Shown here one piece after another: positions 8,270 to 16,907 of a stretch of DNA of 64,000 nt. Within the stretch, counting starts at the first letter, position 1. Each line of letters opens with the position of its first letter. The notes beneath the pieces were generated by a model. The model was not told the origin of the DNA and did not search any database. It saw only the letters and a list, made by a program, of their open reading frames with translations. Source of the DNA: Comamonas sp. B21-038 (GTDB taxonomy: Bacteria; Pseudomonadota; Gammaproteobacteria; Burkholderiales; Burkholderiaceae_C); contig NZ_CP092462.1 of NCBI RefSeq assembly GCF_022387135.1, positions 3,596,001 through 3,660,000 of the forward strand. The letters are read 5' to 3'. The translations under genes and the position numbers were made by a program.

Positions 8270-9298
8270 TCAGCCCGGGTAGCCGCGCAGCACGTCGTCA
8301 ATCAGCAGACTGAGCGACGTGGGACTGGCGCCGGTGGTGTACCAGGCGTCGGCATCGACAAAGACAACGCGGCCGCTCTTCCAGGCCTTGGTCTCGCGCA
8401 GCAAGGGGTTGGCCAGTTGGTCGGCGGTCATCACCGCGTGGCGCTCCATCACGGCAGTGCGGTCTACCACATAGAGGATGTCGGGGTTGGCCTGCTGGAT
8501 GAACTCGCTGGAGATGGGCTGGCCATGCAGGCTGCCCTCGGCATCGGTGCTGGCGGGCTTGACGCCCAGATCGCTGAACACAAAGCCGTAGCGCGACTGC
8601 GGGCCAAAGGAGCTGAAGGCGCCGTTGTTGTGCAGCACGATCAAGGCCTTGTCGTTGCTGCCCTCGATGCGCTGGCGGGCCTGCGCCAGCTTGGCATCCA
8701 ATGCGGCCACCTTTTCTGCGGCCAGCGCCTCTTTGTCAAAGATGCGGCCCAGGGTCAGCAGATGCGCTTTGACGACCGCGATATGCCGGACATGGCTGTC
8801 CTTGAAATCCACATCCAAATGGATGGTGGGCGCGATCTCGCTCAGCGCCTGGTAGTGGTTGGCCTGCAAGGGGGTGATCAGGATCAGGTCGGGCTTGAGC
8901 GCATGCACCCGCTCCAGGTTGGGTTGCACGATGGCGCCCAGGTCTTGCACGGCCTCATCGGCTTTGTACTTGGCCAGAAAGTGCGGCACATAGTCCTTGA
9001 CCATGCCGGCGATTGGCACGCCGAGCTGGTCGAGGAAATCAGCCTCGTTCATCTCCAACGCCGCCACTTTCTGCGGGGTGCGGGGGATGACGGTGCTGCC
9101 CAGTTGGTGCTGCACGGTGATGGGCGCTGCGACTGGCGGGCTGCTGGCGGCGGAGCTAGACGATGGCGCATCGGCAGCCGAGGTGGATGCGCGGTCGCAG
9201 CCGCTCAGGGCCAGGGCGATAGTGACAGCGGCGGCTGCGGCGATGGCCGTAGACAGGGGCCGCAGAAAGGTGCGGGCGCAGGTGCGGGTGCGTTGCAT
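8270..9298 (-). CDS. Siderophore-binding periplasmic lipoprotein (CeuE/YclQ/VctP-like)
   Basis: A 342-residue class III substrate-binding protein. The signal ends in a lipobox (ALSGC), so it should be a lipoprotein. After a Ser/Ala-rich linker come VIPRTPQKVAALEMNEADFLDQLGV and PNLERVHALKPDLILI, the usual first lobe of Fe-siderophore binders. The overall pattern is closest to CeuE, YclQ and VctP, which bind catecholate-type ferric siderophores; that subgroup call is by memory of motifs only. The ATG at 9298 is preceded by AGGAAACC. It sits 12 bases after the ATPase gene and 186 bases before the receptor gene. Confidence 0.88.
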   Translation of the reverse strand: MQRTRTCARTFLRPLSTAIAAAAAVTIALALSGCDRASTSAADAPSSSSAASSPPVAAPITVQHQLGSTVIPRTPQKVAALEMNEADFLDQLGVPIAGMVKDYVPHFLAKYKADEAVQDLGAIVQPNLERVHALKPDLILITPLQANHYQALSEIAPTIHLDVDFKDSHVRHIAVVKAHLLTLGRIFDKEALAAEKVAALDAKLAQARQRIEGSNDKALIVLHNNGAFSSFGPQSRYGFVFSDLGVKPASTDAEGSLHGQPISSEFIQQANPDILYVVDRTAVMERHAVMTADQLANPLLRETKAWKSGRVVFVDADAWYTTGASPTSLSLLIDDVLRGYPG

Positions 9299-9310
9299 GG
9301 CAAAGGTTTC

Positions 9311-10072
9311 CTAGGTCTTGAAGTAGTTGCACAGGCATCCCTGCGCGGTGCGGCTGATGTCAAACCGCAGCTCGAACAGCTGCGACAGATTGGCTTCGGA
9401 GATGACGTCGTCGCTGGGCCCGCTGAAGCACAGCATTCCGCCTTTGAGCGCGACGATGTGGTCCGAGTAATTGGCGGCAAAGTTGATGTCGTGGATGACC
9501 AGAATCACCGTGCGGCCGGCCTCGTCGCAAAGCCTGCGCAGCGCGCGCATGATCTGCACGGCATGCTTCATGTCCAGGTTGTTCAGCGGCTCGTCGAGCA
9601 GCAGCACATCGGTCTGCTGGGCAATGGTCATCGCCAAAAAGGCCATCTGCCGCTGGCCGCCACTGATCTCGTCGATATAGGCATGGCGCAGTGGCTCCAG
9701 CGACAGGAACGCGATGGCCTCGTCAACGGCTTGCTGGTCTTGGCTCGTCAACGTGCCCCGGTGGTGCGGAAAGCGGCCAAAGCCGACCAGCTCTTCGACC
9801 GTCAGCCGCATCTGAAAACCGGGAGACTGGCGCAGGGTGGCAATGCGCAGCGCATAGTGCGCCACCGAGATAGTGGCAATGCTGCGGCCATCGAGCTGGA
9901 TCTCGCCACTGCTGGGCGCCAGCAGGCGGGCCATCATCATCAGCAAGGTGGATTTGCCGGCGCCATTGGGGCCGATCAGCGAGGTGATGCGCCCGGCCGG
10001 GAAGGCAGTGCTGACGCCCGACAGCACGGCGCGGCTGCCATAGGATTTATGGAGGTTGCTGACAATGATCAT
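9311..10072 (-). CDS. Iron-siderophore ABC importer ATPase (YclP/CeuD-like)
   Basis: The 253-residue ATPase of the type II importer. Walker A is GPNGAGKST, the signature is ISGGQRQM, Walker B is VLLLDEPLNNLD and the switch His lies in VILVIHD. It should sit on the cytoplasmic face and power the two adjacent permeases. The start at 10072 overlaps the stop of the upstream permease by four bases (ATGA), indicating translational coupling. The C-terminus (GCLCNYF) is Cys-bearing, but too short for a metal domain. Confidence 0.93.
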   Translation of the reverse strand: MIIVSNLHKSYGSRAVLSGVSTAFPAGRITSLIGPNGAGKSTLLMMMARLLAPSSGEIQLDGRSIATISVAHYALRIATLRQSPGFQMRLTVEELVGFGRFPHHRGTLTSQDQQAVDEAIAFLSLEPLRHAYIDEISGGQRQMAFLAMTIAQQTDVLLLDEPLNNLDMKHAVQIMRALRRLCDEAGRTVILVIHDINFAANYSDHIVALKGGMLCFSGPSDDVISEANLSQLFELRFDISRTAQGCLCNYFKT

Positions 10073-11037
10073 GAGAGAGCTCGGCCGCGCACCGTCAGTG
10101 CCAGAAAGTAAGCACCACAGACCAAATTGACCAGGATGCTGACGGTGGTCTTGTAGTTGAAAACATGCTCCACCAGCAGCTGCGCTACCAGGAAGATGGC
10201 GATGGCGACTGCGCAGCCCATCGGCAAGGTGCTGCGGTGGCGCCATTGCGGTGCCAGCGCGTAAACGATGTTGGCCACAAAGATGCCCATGAAGGCCGTG
10301 GGCCCGATGAGGCTGGTGGACACCGCCACCAGCACCGCCACCAAGGCCAGGTAGAGGCGCATGCAGCGGGCATGGGGCACGCCCAGCGATATGGCTTGCT
10401 CGCGGCCCAGCGCCATCACATCCAGCACCGGCAGGGTCTTGTGCAGCACCAGGCATACCGCCCCCACGGCCAGCGCCGCATAGGCCAGGGTATCGGGCCG
10501 GGCGCGGTTGAACGATGCATAGCTCATGCCCTGAAAGACCGCAAACTCGCCCGGGCTGATGCGCAGCTGCACAAACTGGGTGAAGGTGCTGATCACCATG
10601 GTCAGCACCAGACCAACGAGCAGCAGCACATAGATATCGCCCTGCCCCCGGCGCAGCAGCCAGCGCTGCAGCGCCCAGGAGTAGCCCAGCATCAGCGCCA
10701 CCGACACCAGGAAGTTGCCGCGCTCGCCCAACATGCCCATGCCTTGCGCGCCCAGCACCAGCAGCAGCAATGCCTGCCACAGCAAGAACACCGCCTCGTA
10801 GCCCATGATGGCGGGGGTCAGGATGCGGTTGCCCATCAAGGTTTGGAACACGATGGCCGACACCGCCACGCAGATGCCGCCCAGCGCAATGGCGGCCAGG
10901 CGCAGCAAACGCCGAGGGATGACATAGCCCAGATCCATGCCCGAGCCCAGCAGCACAAAGGCCAGGGCCAGCACAGCGATGCCCAGCCACAGCGCATGGC
11001 TGCTGCGGCATGCCTTCAGGGTGATAACCCGCTTCAT
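10069..11037 (-). CDS. Iron-siderophore ABC permease (YclO/CeuC-like)
   Basis: A 322-residue FecCD-family permease with about nine hydrophobic helices, for example LWLGIAVLALAFVLLG, IALGGICVAVSAIVFQTLMGNRI and ALVAVLVAVSTSLIGPTAFMGIF. GNRILTPAIMG is the family stretch after the second helix, and SLIGPTAFMGI corresponds to the ATPase-contact region. It forms a heterodimeric channel with the adjacent permease. It overlaps its neighbours by ATGA at both ends. Confidence 0.92.
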   Translation of the reverse strand: MKRVITLKACRSSHALWLGIAVLALAFVLLGSGMDLGYVIPRRLLRLAAIALGGICVAVSAIVFQTLMGNRILTPAIMGYEAVFLLWQALLLLVLGAQGMGMLGERGNFLVSVALMLGYSWALQRWLLRRGQGDIYVLLLVGLVLTMVISTFTQFVQLRISPGEFAVFQGMSYASFNRARPDTLAYAALAVGAVCLVLHKTLPVLDVMALGREQAISLGVPHARCMRLYLALVAVLVAVSTSLIGPTAFMGIFVANIVYALAPQWRHRSTLPMGCAVAIAIFLVAQLLVEHVFNYKTTVSILVNLVCGAYFLALTVRGRALS

Positions 11038-11984
11038 CGCCGGCCCCGCAGAATCAGCACCAGGAACACGACGCCGCCCAAGGCCCCTGCCGTCAGGCCA
11101 ATGGGCACCTCAAACGGATAGATCAGCAAGCGGCCGGTGATATCGCAAACCAGCAGCAGGCTGGCACCGCCCAGCGCTACCAGGGGCAGGGTGCGGGCCA
11201 GATGGTCCCCCTTGTACAAGGCCACCAGCTGCGGCACGACCAGGCCGACAAAGGGAATGGCGCCCACGGCAATGACGGTGGCCGAGACGGTGACGGCCAC
11301 CAGCACCAGGCCCAAGGTGGCGGCAGCGGCATAGCCCATGCCCAGGCTGGTCGCCATCTCCTCCCCCATGCCCAGCACGGTAAAGCGCTGCGCATACAGA
11401 TAGGCGAGCGCCACCACCGGCAGGATGATGTAGAGCATCTCGTAATGGCCTTGGACGATGCGCGAAAAATCGCCCAGCAGCCAGCCCTGCATGCTTTGCA
11501 GGATGTTGTTGCGGTAGGCATAGAACTCGGCCACGGCGCTGAGCACGCTGCCGTACATCAGCCCGATCACGGGCACCAGGACGGTGTTCTTGAAGCGGAT
11601 GCGCGCGATGATGGCGACATAGAGCAGGCTGGATGCAAAGCAGAACAGCAGCGCCAGCGCCATACGGCCCGGGGCGCCGGCAGAGGGCACCAGGGTCATC
11701 GCGATCAGGATGCCGAGCTTGGCGGCATCGAGCCCGCCCGAGGTACCAGGCTCCACGAATTTGTTGCGCACTATCTGCTGCAGGATCACGCCGCAGACGG
11801 CCAGGCCTGCACCGGTCAGCACCAGCGCGGCCAGGCGCGGCAGGCGGCTGGCTGTCAAGGTGAGCCAGGCATCACCGGAACCGCCCGAGAAGGCCCAGAG
11901 CTGCGGCCAGGCGATCTGGCGCGCCCCCACCAGCAGGGACGCCAGGCACAGCAGCGCAAACCCCAAGCACCAGCGCAGCCGCAT
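11034..11984 (-). CDS. Iron-siderophore ABC permease (YclN/CeuB-like)
   Basis: A 316-residue FecCD permease with a signal-anchor-like first helix (LGFALLCLASLLVG) and RLPRLAALVLTGAGLAVCGVILQQIVRNKFVEPGTSGG, the hallmark second-helix region, later GAIPFVGLVVPQLV near the ATPase contact. The ATG at 11984 shares one base with the stop of the upstream ABC exporter-type gene (TGATG). A longer upstream frame is out of register with any family member and is rejected. It pairs with the downstream permease. Confidence 0.92.
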   Translation of the reverse strand: MRLRWCLGFALLCLASLLVGARQIAWPQLWAFSGGSGDAWLTLTASRLPRLAALVLTGAGLAVCGVILQQIVRNKFVEPGTSGGLDAAKLGILIAMTLVPSAGAPGRMALALLFCFASSLLYVAIIARIRFKNTVLVPVIGLMYGSVLSAVAEFYAYRNNILQSMQGWLLGDFSRIVQGHYEMLYIILPVVALAYLYAQRFTVLGMGEEMATSLGMGYAAAATLGLVLVAVTVSATVIAVGAIPFVGLVVPQLVALYKGDHLARTLPLVALGGASLLLVCDITGRLLIYPFEVPIGLTAGALGGVVFLVLILRGRR

Positions 11985-13744
11985 CACACCGGCTCCCCGC
12001 CTGCCGCCATGCGCCAGCCCTGGGCCTGCGCGCGCTGGGCCAGCCACTGCGCATAGCGGCCATGCTGTGCTGCCAGCTGCGCAGGTGTGCCCTGCTCCAC
12101 CACCTGGCCGTCCTCCAGCACCAGCACCTGGTCGGCCATCGCAATGGTCGGCAGCTGGTGCGCAATCACCACCACGGTGTGCTGGCCGCGCAAACGAGCA
12201 AGGGTCTGGGCAATCAGCGCCTGGTTCTCGGTATCGAGCGCGGCCGTGGCTTCGTCCACCAGCAGGATGGGTGCATCCTTGATAAGGGCGCGCGCAATCG
12301 CAATGCGTTGGCGTTCGCCGCCCGAGAGCTGGGCGCCGCCCTCGCCCACGGGGCTGTCCATGCCGCCGGGCAGGCGCTGGGCGATGCTGTCCACCCCTGC
12401 CTGGCGCGCGGCCTCCCACAGCTCGGCATCCCTGGCACCGGGCCGGCCGATGCGGATGTTGTCGGCAATGCTGCCGGCAAACAAATAGCTGTCCTGAAAG
12501 ATCTGGCTGATCTGCGCAGCCAGCTGTGCCTCGTCCATTTGCCGCACATCGGTGCCGCCAATCAACACGCCGCCCTGGTCCACATCCCAAAAGCGCGCCA
12601 TCAGCCGCACCAGGGTGCTTTTGCCGGAGCCCGATGCCCCCACCAAGGCCGTCATGCTGCCGGGCGGCACATGCAGGTTGATGCCGCGCAGCACGGCGGG
12701 CTGGCCTGCGCCATAGGAGAAATGCACATCGCGCAAGCTGATCGATGCATCGCGTGGCCACTGCGGCTGCTGCGGCTGCGGCAGGGGCTGCTGCGCAAAG
12801 AGCGCATCCATCGCATCAAGCTGGCCGCGCGCCGTGCGCAGTGCCTCGGCATACCCCACCAGCTCCAGCAGCGGCTCCACAAAACGGCTGATCAGCAGCA
12901 TGGACAGCACGGTGGCAATGACCTGGCCGGGTGCCAAGGCCTGGGCGCTGTGCTGATCGATGCCGATGACAACCGCAACCAGCAAGGCCGCAAACACCGC
13001 CTGCACGGCCCAGACATTGAGCACCGACGACAGCGCCGACACCGCAATCAAACGCCCGGCCGACTGGCGCTGCTGATTGATCGCCTGCGCCACAAAGCGG
13101 GTGCTCTGGCCGCCGCCCTGGAAAGCGCGCAAGACCGACTGGGCCTGCGCAAACTCCACCATGCGCTGGCCGGCCTGGGCAAAGTCGCGCTGAAACGCGG
13201 CATCGGCCCAGCGGCCCATGCGGGCGGTCAGCAGCAGCATGCCCAGTAATAAGGGCAAGGCTACAAGTCCCACCAGGCCCAGGCGCCAGTCCTGCACAAA
13301 CAGAAGTGCCAGCACCACCAGGGGCGCCACCACACCGCTGATGACGGGGGTGAACACATGGGCGGGCAGCTGGGCCACGGCCATCATCCCCTGGGTGACC
13401 AGGTGGCTGACCTTGGCGGTGTTCTGCGCGTTGAACCAGCCCATCGGCAAGCGCGCTACATGGGCGCCCAGCCGGTGGCGGCCGGTTTGCAATACCGCTA
13501 CGCCCACCCCTACCCCGGCTTGCTCTACCCGGCCGCGCCACCACCAGGCCAGCACCACGGCGGCCAACAAGGCCAGCAGCCAGGCGCCAGCGCCGCGCCA
13601 CTGGGCTTGCAACAGTTGCGCCATCAGCGGCAGCAGCAAGGCCGTGCAAAGACCGCAGAGCATGCCATACAAAGCCGCCATCCAGGCGTAGCGGCGCAGC
13701 AAAGGGGCTTGCTCGCCCAGCAGCAGGTTCAAGGTTTTCAGCAT
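11984..13744 (-). CDS. ABC half-transporter, YbtQ/IrtB-like (membrane plus ATPase)
   Basis: A 586-residue fused protein: six transmembrane helices (about residues 20-290), then an ATPase with Walker A GASGSGKST, signature LSGGERQRIAIARA, Walker B ILLVDEATAALD and switch VVIAHQLPTIA. It has exporter architecture, but siderophore loci use such pairs (YbtP/YbtQ in Yersinia, IrtA/IrtB in mycobacteria) for import or release of ferric siderophores. The ATG at 13744 overlaps the upstream half-transporter by seven bases; an earlier in-frame start at 13786 would run deeper into that gene. Together the two form a heterodimer. Direction of transport cannot be read from sequence. Confidence 0.88.
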   Translation of the reverse strand: MLKTLNLLLGEQAPLLRRYAWMAALYGMLCGLCTALLLPLMAQLLQAQWRGAGAWLLALLAAVVLAWWWRGRVEQAGVGVGVAVLQTGRHRLGAHVARLPMGWFNAQNTAKVSHLVTQGMMAVAQLPAHVFTPVISGVVAPLVVLALLFVQDWRLGLVGLVALPLLLGMLLLTARMGRWADAAFQRDFAQAGQRMVEFAQAQSVLRAFQGGGQSTRFVAQAINQQRQSAGRLIAVSALSSVLNVWAVQAVFAALLVAVVIGIDQHSAQALAPGQVIATVLSMLLISRFVEPLLELVGYAEALRTARGQLDAMDALFAQQPLPQPQQPQWPRDASISLRDVHFSYGAGQPAVLRGINLHVPPGSMTALVGASGSGKSTLVRLMARFWDVDQGGVLIGGTDVRQMDEAQLAAQISQIFQDSYLFAGSIADNIRIGRPGARDAELWEAARQAGVDSIAQRLPGGMDSPVGEGGAQLSGGERQRIAIARALIKDAPILLVDEATAALDTENQALIAQTLARLRGQHTVVVIAHQLPTIAMADQVLVLEDGQVVEQGTPAQLAAQHGRYAQWLAQRAQAQGWRMAAGGEPV

Positions 13745-15516
13745 CGAGTGGTCTCCTGCGCAGCGGCATAGCCACCTTCTCGCCACAGGCGGGCGTAGCG
13801 CCCATCCTGGGCCAGTAGATCGGCGTGACGCCCCTGCTCCACCAGGCGCCCTTCGTCGATCACCAGGATCTGGTCGGCCTGCATGACGGTGTCCAGCCGG
13901 TGGGCAATCACCAGCACCGTGCGGCCTTGCGCGAAGCGCGACAGCGCTTGCTGAATGGCTGCCTCGCTGTCGGCATCCGCAGCGGCGGTGGCCTCGTCCA
14001 GCACCAGGATGGGCACATCCATCAGCACGGCGCGGGCAATGCTGATGCGTTGGCGCTCGCCACCGGAGAGCTGTGCGTCCTCGCCCAGCACCGCGTCATA
14101 GCCGCGTGGCAGCGCTGCTATGCAGTCATGCACATCGGCAGCGCGTGCGGCGGCTTCCACCTCGGCCTGGCTGGCGCCGGGCCGGCCCAGCGCGATGTTG
14201 TCGCGCAGGCTGGCATGGATCAGGCGCACATCCTGCAGCACAAAGCCGATGCGCTGGTAGAGCTCGGCGCTGCCGATGGCGCGCAGATCGGCGCCGCCCA
14301 GCGTGATGCGGCCTTCGGTCGGATCAAAAAAGCGCAGCAGCAAACGCGCGATAGTGGTTTTGCCGGCGCCCGAGGGGCCAACAATGGCCGTAACCGTGCC
14401 CGGCGCAAGCTCGAAGCTGATGCCCGCCAGCACCTGCTGGCCCGGCGCATAGGCATAGCCCACCTGCTCAAAATTAATGACGTTGTTTAGCGGTTGCTGC
14501 TGCTCGTTGGGTGCGGGTTGTGGCAACACACGGATGTCGAGCAATGTCAATACACGCTCCGCTGCAGCGGTGGCGCCCTGCAGGTCATGCAGCAAGGTGT
14601 GCAGCAGCAGCACCGGCGCGCAGATGCCGGGGGCGACCAGCACAAAGGGCAGCAGATCCAGCGGCGCCAGCGCACCCAGGCTGCCCAGCAGGCAGCCACC
14701 GGCCAGCACAAAGCCCAGCACGGTGACCGGGGCAGCCATGCCATGGGCATGGGCCATCGCGCCGACGAGGGGGCGCACAAAATCTCTGAAAGCTTGCGCA
14801 AACGCATCGACCGCGCCCTGGTAGCTGGCCTGGCCCTGTCCGCTGTTGCCAAAGGCTTTGATGACGGGCATGCCGGCGACAAAGGCCACGGCGGCAGATT
14901 GGATGCGGCCCATATGGCCGGCGAACACGCCCATCTGCGCGCCACTGGACTGCAGCGCGCGGCGCAGAAACCAGACATAGCCGGGGAACGGCAGCAACGC
15001 GATCAAGGCCATGCGCCAGTCCTGCGCCAGCAGATAGGCCACTGCGACCACAATCGCGCCGCCTGCGCGCGCCACCGAGGTGTAGAAATGCGCGCTCAGG
15101 CTGTGCAAGGTGGCGATGTCGTCTTGCAGCACCTGCTTGACCTCGCCCGACGAGCGGCTGCTGAACCAGCCCAGCGGCACCTGGCCCAGCCGCAGCACTG
15201 TGGCCTTGCGCAGGCCATGGGTGAGCCGGTTGTCTGCCATATGGGCCAGCACCTCGCCCGCCAGCATCAGCAACGCGGCAGTAAACAAGCTGACCAGCGC
15301 TGGCCACAACAAAGCCCAGATGCCGGCGGTATCTGCGGGCTCAGCAAGCGCGAGCTGCGCGATACGCACCATCGCCGCCAGCGGCACCAGGCTGAGCATG
15401 GCCCCCAAGCCTGACAGCAGTGCGGCCAGCGCCAAGCGCGCGCGAATCGGGTGGAGCACCCGGCGAATGGGGCCGGGCCCTGGGGCTGCGGCAGCTGCCG
15501 CGTCATGAGCATGCAT
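13738..15516 (-). CDS. ABC half-transporter, YbtP/IrtA-like (first gene of the operon)
   Basis: A 592-residue fused membrane-ATPase protein with six helices and a complete ATPase (GPSGAGKTT, LSGGERQRISIARA, ILVLDEATAAAD, VLVIAHRLDTV). It has no siderophore-interacting (SIP) reductase domain, unlike IrtA. The start is uncertain: ATG 15516 (MHAHD) is used here, ATG 15558 gives 14 more residues; neither has a good ribosome site. It is the first gene of the uptake operon and is divergent from the TetR gene. It shows the same Gly-Trp-Phe (PLGWF, PMGWF) element after the second helix as its partner, supporting a common origin. Confidence 0.87.
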   Translation of the reverse strand: MHAHDAAAAAAPGPGPIRRVLHPIRARLALAALLSGLGAMLSLVPLAAMVRIAQLALAEPADTAGIWALLWPALVSLFTAALLMLAGEVLAHMADNRLTHGLRKATVLRLGQVPLGWFSSRSSGEVKQVLQDDIATLHSLSAHFYTSVARAGGAIVVAVAYLLAQDWRMALIALLPFPGYVWFLRRALQSSGAQMGVFAGHMGRIQSAAVAFVAGMPVIKAFGNSGQGQASYQGAVDAFAQAFRDFVRPLVGAMAHAHGMAAPVTVLGFVLAGGCLLGSLGALAPLDLLPFVLVAPGICAPVLLLHTLLHDLQGATAAAERVLTLLDIRVLPQPAPNEQQQPLNNVINFEQVGYAYAPGQQVLAGISFELAPGTVTAIVGPSGAGKTTIARLLLRFFDPTEGRITLGGADLRAIGSAELYQRIGFVLQDVRLIHASLRDNIALGRPGASQAEVEAAARAADVHDCIAALPRGYDAVLGEDAQLSGGERQRISIARAVLMDVPILVLDEATAAADADSEAAIQQALSRFAQGRTVLVIAHRLDTVMQADQILVIDEGRLVEQGRHADLLAQDGRYARLWREGGYAAAQETTRC

Positions 15517-15652
15517 GGGAGCAAGACCTGGAGAAAAACAAAGCAACGCCCCGTGCATGCGCCGCTGCCTTCAAGGCGCGGGCACTGCGTGATTCATGTG
15601 CCAGTTCTCCAAAAGACAGGCAAGAGCAACGCGAAACGCAACAGGAATAATA

Positions 15653-15677
15653 ATTAGTTGCATCATACTAAACTAAT
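15653..15677. promoter_or_regulatory. Inverted repeat in the TetR/siderophore-operon intergenic region
   Basis: ATTAGTT and AACTAAT are a perfect 7-bp inverted repeat with an 11-base spacer, in an AT-rich patch between the divergent TetR and transport genes. A second, overlapping pair (TTAGT/ACTAA) is offset by 2.5 bases. TetR proteins bind such sites next to their own genes. The neighbouring AATAATAATTAG is only weakly Fur-like, so iron control at this promoter is not shown by sequence. Confidence 0.5.
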
Positions 15678-15749
15678 AAATTACCGTACATCTTTTACAG
15701 CTATCGCCAATGCGGTTTGACTGACAATTGGCGAGCACCCGGAGAGACC

Positions 15750-16373
15750 ATGGACCCCGAGAAAAAAGCAGCCCCGCGCGGGCGACCGCGCCTGATTACG
15801 CAGGAGCGCATTGCCGATGCAGGCATTGAGATCGGCTTGCCCCACATCACCTTTGTGGGCGTGGCCAGCGCGCTGGGCGTTACGCATATGGCGCTGTACA
15901 AGCATGTGCCGAGCCTGGCCGAGCTCAAGCACATGGTGGCCGAGGAGATCTTCAGGCGCTGGGAGTTTTCTCTGCCCAAGGTGGGCGTGCAGGAGGGTCT
16001 GCAGGACTACTTGGTCCGCTTCAGCGACTCGGTGCGCGAGTTCGCCAAAACCTACCCGGGCGTGACGCCCTATGTGATCCGCAGGCTGGTCGCCACCCCG
16101 GCCATGCTGGAGAAGATCGATGCGCACCAGCAAGAGGTCGCGCAGGCCTACCGCATCGACAAGGACCAGTCGCGCCAGCTGCTGGCCACCATCGCCTTCC
16201 ATGGCCTGGCCGCTGCCGATTCGGTCTACTCCGCCGCGCGCCAGGAGACCGTGGTGCAGACCAGCTACGAGGCCGAGACCGCCGAGATGGAAGGTGACCT
16301 GGCCCAGGGCATGCATGCGCTGATTGCCGGCGCGCTGCTCCAGCTGCAGCTGGACCCTGCGCTGAAGCCCTGA
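15750..16373 (+). CDS. TetR-family regulator of the siderophore-uptake operon
   Basis: A 207-residue regulator with an N-terminal HTH (ITQERIADAGIEIG, ITFVGVASALGVTHMALYKHV) in which the usual recognition helix ending A-L-Y-x-H is intact, followed by an all-helical ligand/dimer domain. ATG 15750 has GGAGAG five bases upstream. It is divergent from the transport operon with an inverted repeat between them, so it most likely represses that operon and itself. A TetR rather than an AraC or FecIR regulator at a siderophore locus suggests response to the siderophore or a breakdown product; this is inference. Confidence 0.85.
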   Translation: MDPEKKAAPRGRPRLITQERIADAGIEIGLPHITFVGVASALGVTHMALYKHVPSLAELKHMVAEEIFRRWEFSLPKVGVQEGLQDYLVRFSDSVREFAKTYPGVTPYVIRRLVATPAMLEKIDAHQQEVAQAYRIDKDQSRQLLATIAFHGLAAADSVYSAARQETVVQTSYEAETAEMEGDLAQGMHALIAGALLQLQLDPALKP

Positions 16374-16509
16374 CAGGAAAAGTTGCCTGAAGCGGCGCTG
16401 AGCCCTCTGCGCCAGGCTGCCCCATCACCAGGGGCACACCGCTTCCAGCGCTTGCAGCGCGTCTCTCGCCCAAGTTGTTCCAGGGCTCCAAAAAATATTT
16501 TCAAAAAGA

Positions 16510-16536
16510 TGTCAGGAAGGGATGGGGTCGAACGAC
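16510..16536 (+). promoter_or_regulatory. Possible ECF-type promoter in front of the Cys-repeat peptide
   Basis: TGTCAGGAAGGG at 16510-16521 and GTCGAACGAC at 16527-16536 resemble the AAC/GGA-type -35 and CGAA-type -10 elements of some ECF promoters. It lies 60 bases before the peptide start, and the cluster encodes its own ECF sigma factor. The spacing between cores is shorter than usual, so this is tentative. Confidence 0.25.
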
Positions 16537-16596
16537 TCCCTCCACGTGGCAGCGCTGTGCTGTGCACGTTCAACCTTTCATCAACAGGAAATACCC

Positions 16597-16824
16597 ATGA
16601 AGCTCAAGACCCTCACCACTTTGGCCGCCGCTGTACTCGCCACCTCCGCCTGGGCTGCTGGCAGCCAGGACAGCAAATGCGGCGCCGGCACCTGCGGCAA
16701 GAAGGAAAGCAGCACCAAGGACGCCGCCTGCTCCAAGAAAGACGGCGGCTGCTCCAAGAAGGATGCAGGTTGCTCCAAAAAGGATGGCGGCTGCTCCAAG
16801 AAGGATGGCGAAAAAGCCCACTGA
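16597..16824 (+). CDS. Exported Cys-repeat peptide, likely MNIO substrate (bufferin/HvfA-like precursor)
   Basis: A 75-residue protein. Residues 1-21 are a Sec signal ending AWA-A. The mature part has six Cys (28, 33, 45, 52, 59, 66) and no other hydrophobic residues: KCGAGTCGKK, then four heptads CSKKDGG, CSKKDAG, CSKKDGG, CSKKDG. The last four Cys are spaced exactly seven apart. ATG 16597 follows an AGGAAATACCC ribosome site. Substrates of DUF692 oxidases such as HvfA and the bufferins are exported Cys-rich peptides, usually with E-G-K-C-G motifs; here only KCG and TCG recall that motif, and the heptads differ. The oxidase lies 440 bases downstream. Expected role: a modified peptide that binds copper or another metal in the periplasm. 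The substrate role is inferred from context. Confidence 0.75.
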   Translation: MKLKTLTTLAAAVLATSAWAAGSQDSKCGAGTCGKKESSTKDAACSKKDGGCSKKDAGCSKKDGGCSKKDGEKAH

Positions 16825-16907
16825 CCCCGTCCCACGACATCCACTACCGAGGCACCGGGTGAGCTCCACTCCCTCACCCGCCTCCCCTACAAGAAAGCAC
16901 CCCTACC

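Noticed and set aside
9311..11011. Longer version of the siderophore ATPase
   Set aside because: The upstream part is an out-of-frame reading of the permease gene; ATG 10072 gives the family start and an ATGA overlap.
11034..12761. Longer version of the YclN-like permease starting far upstream
   Set aside because: The extra part is an Arg/Pro/Ala-rich out-of-frame reading of the ABC half-transporter; the start at 11984 overlaps the previous stop neatly.
16729..16812. CRISPR-like short repeats
   Set aside because: The 21-bp repeats are the codons of the CSKKDxG heptads, contiguous without spacers.
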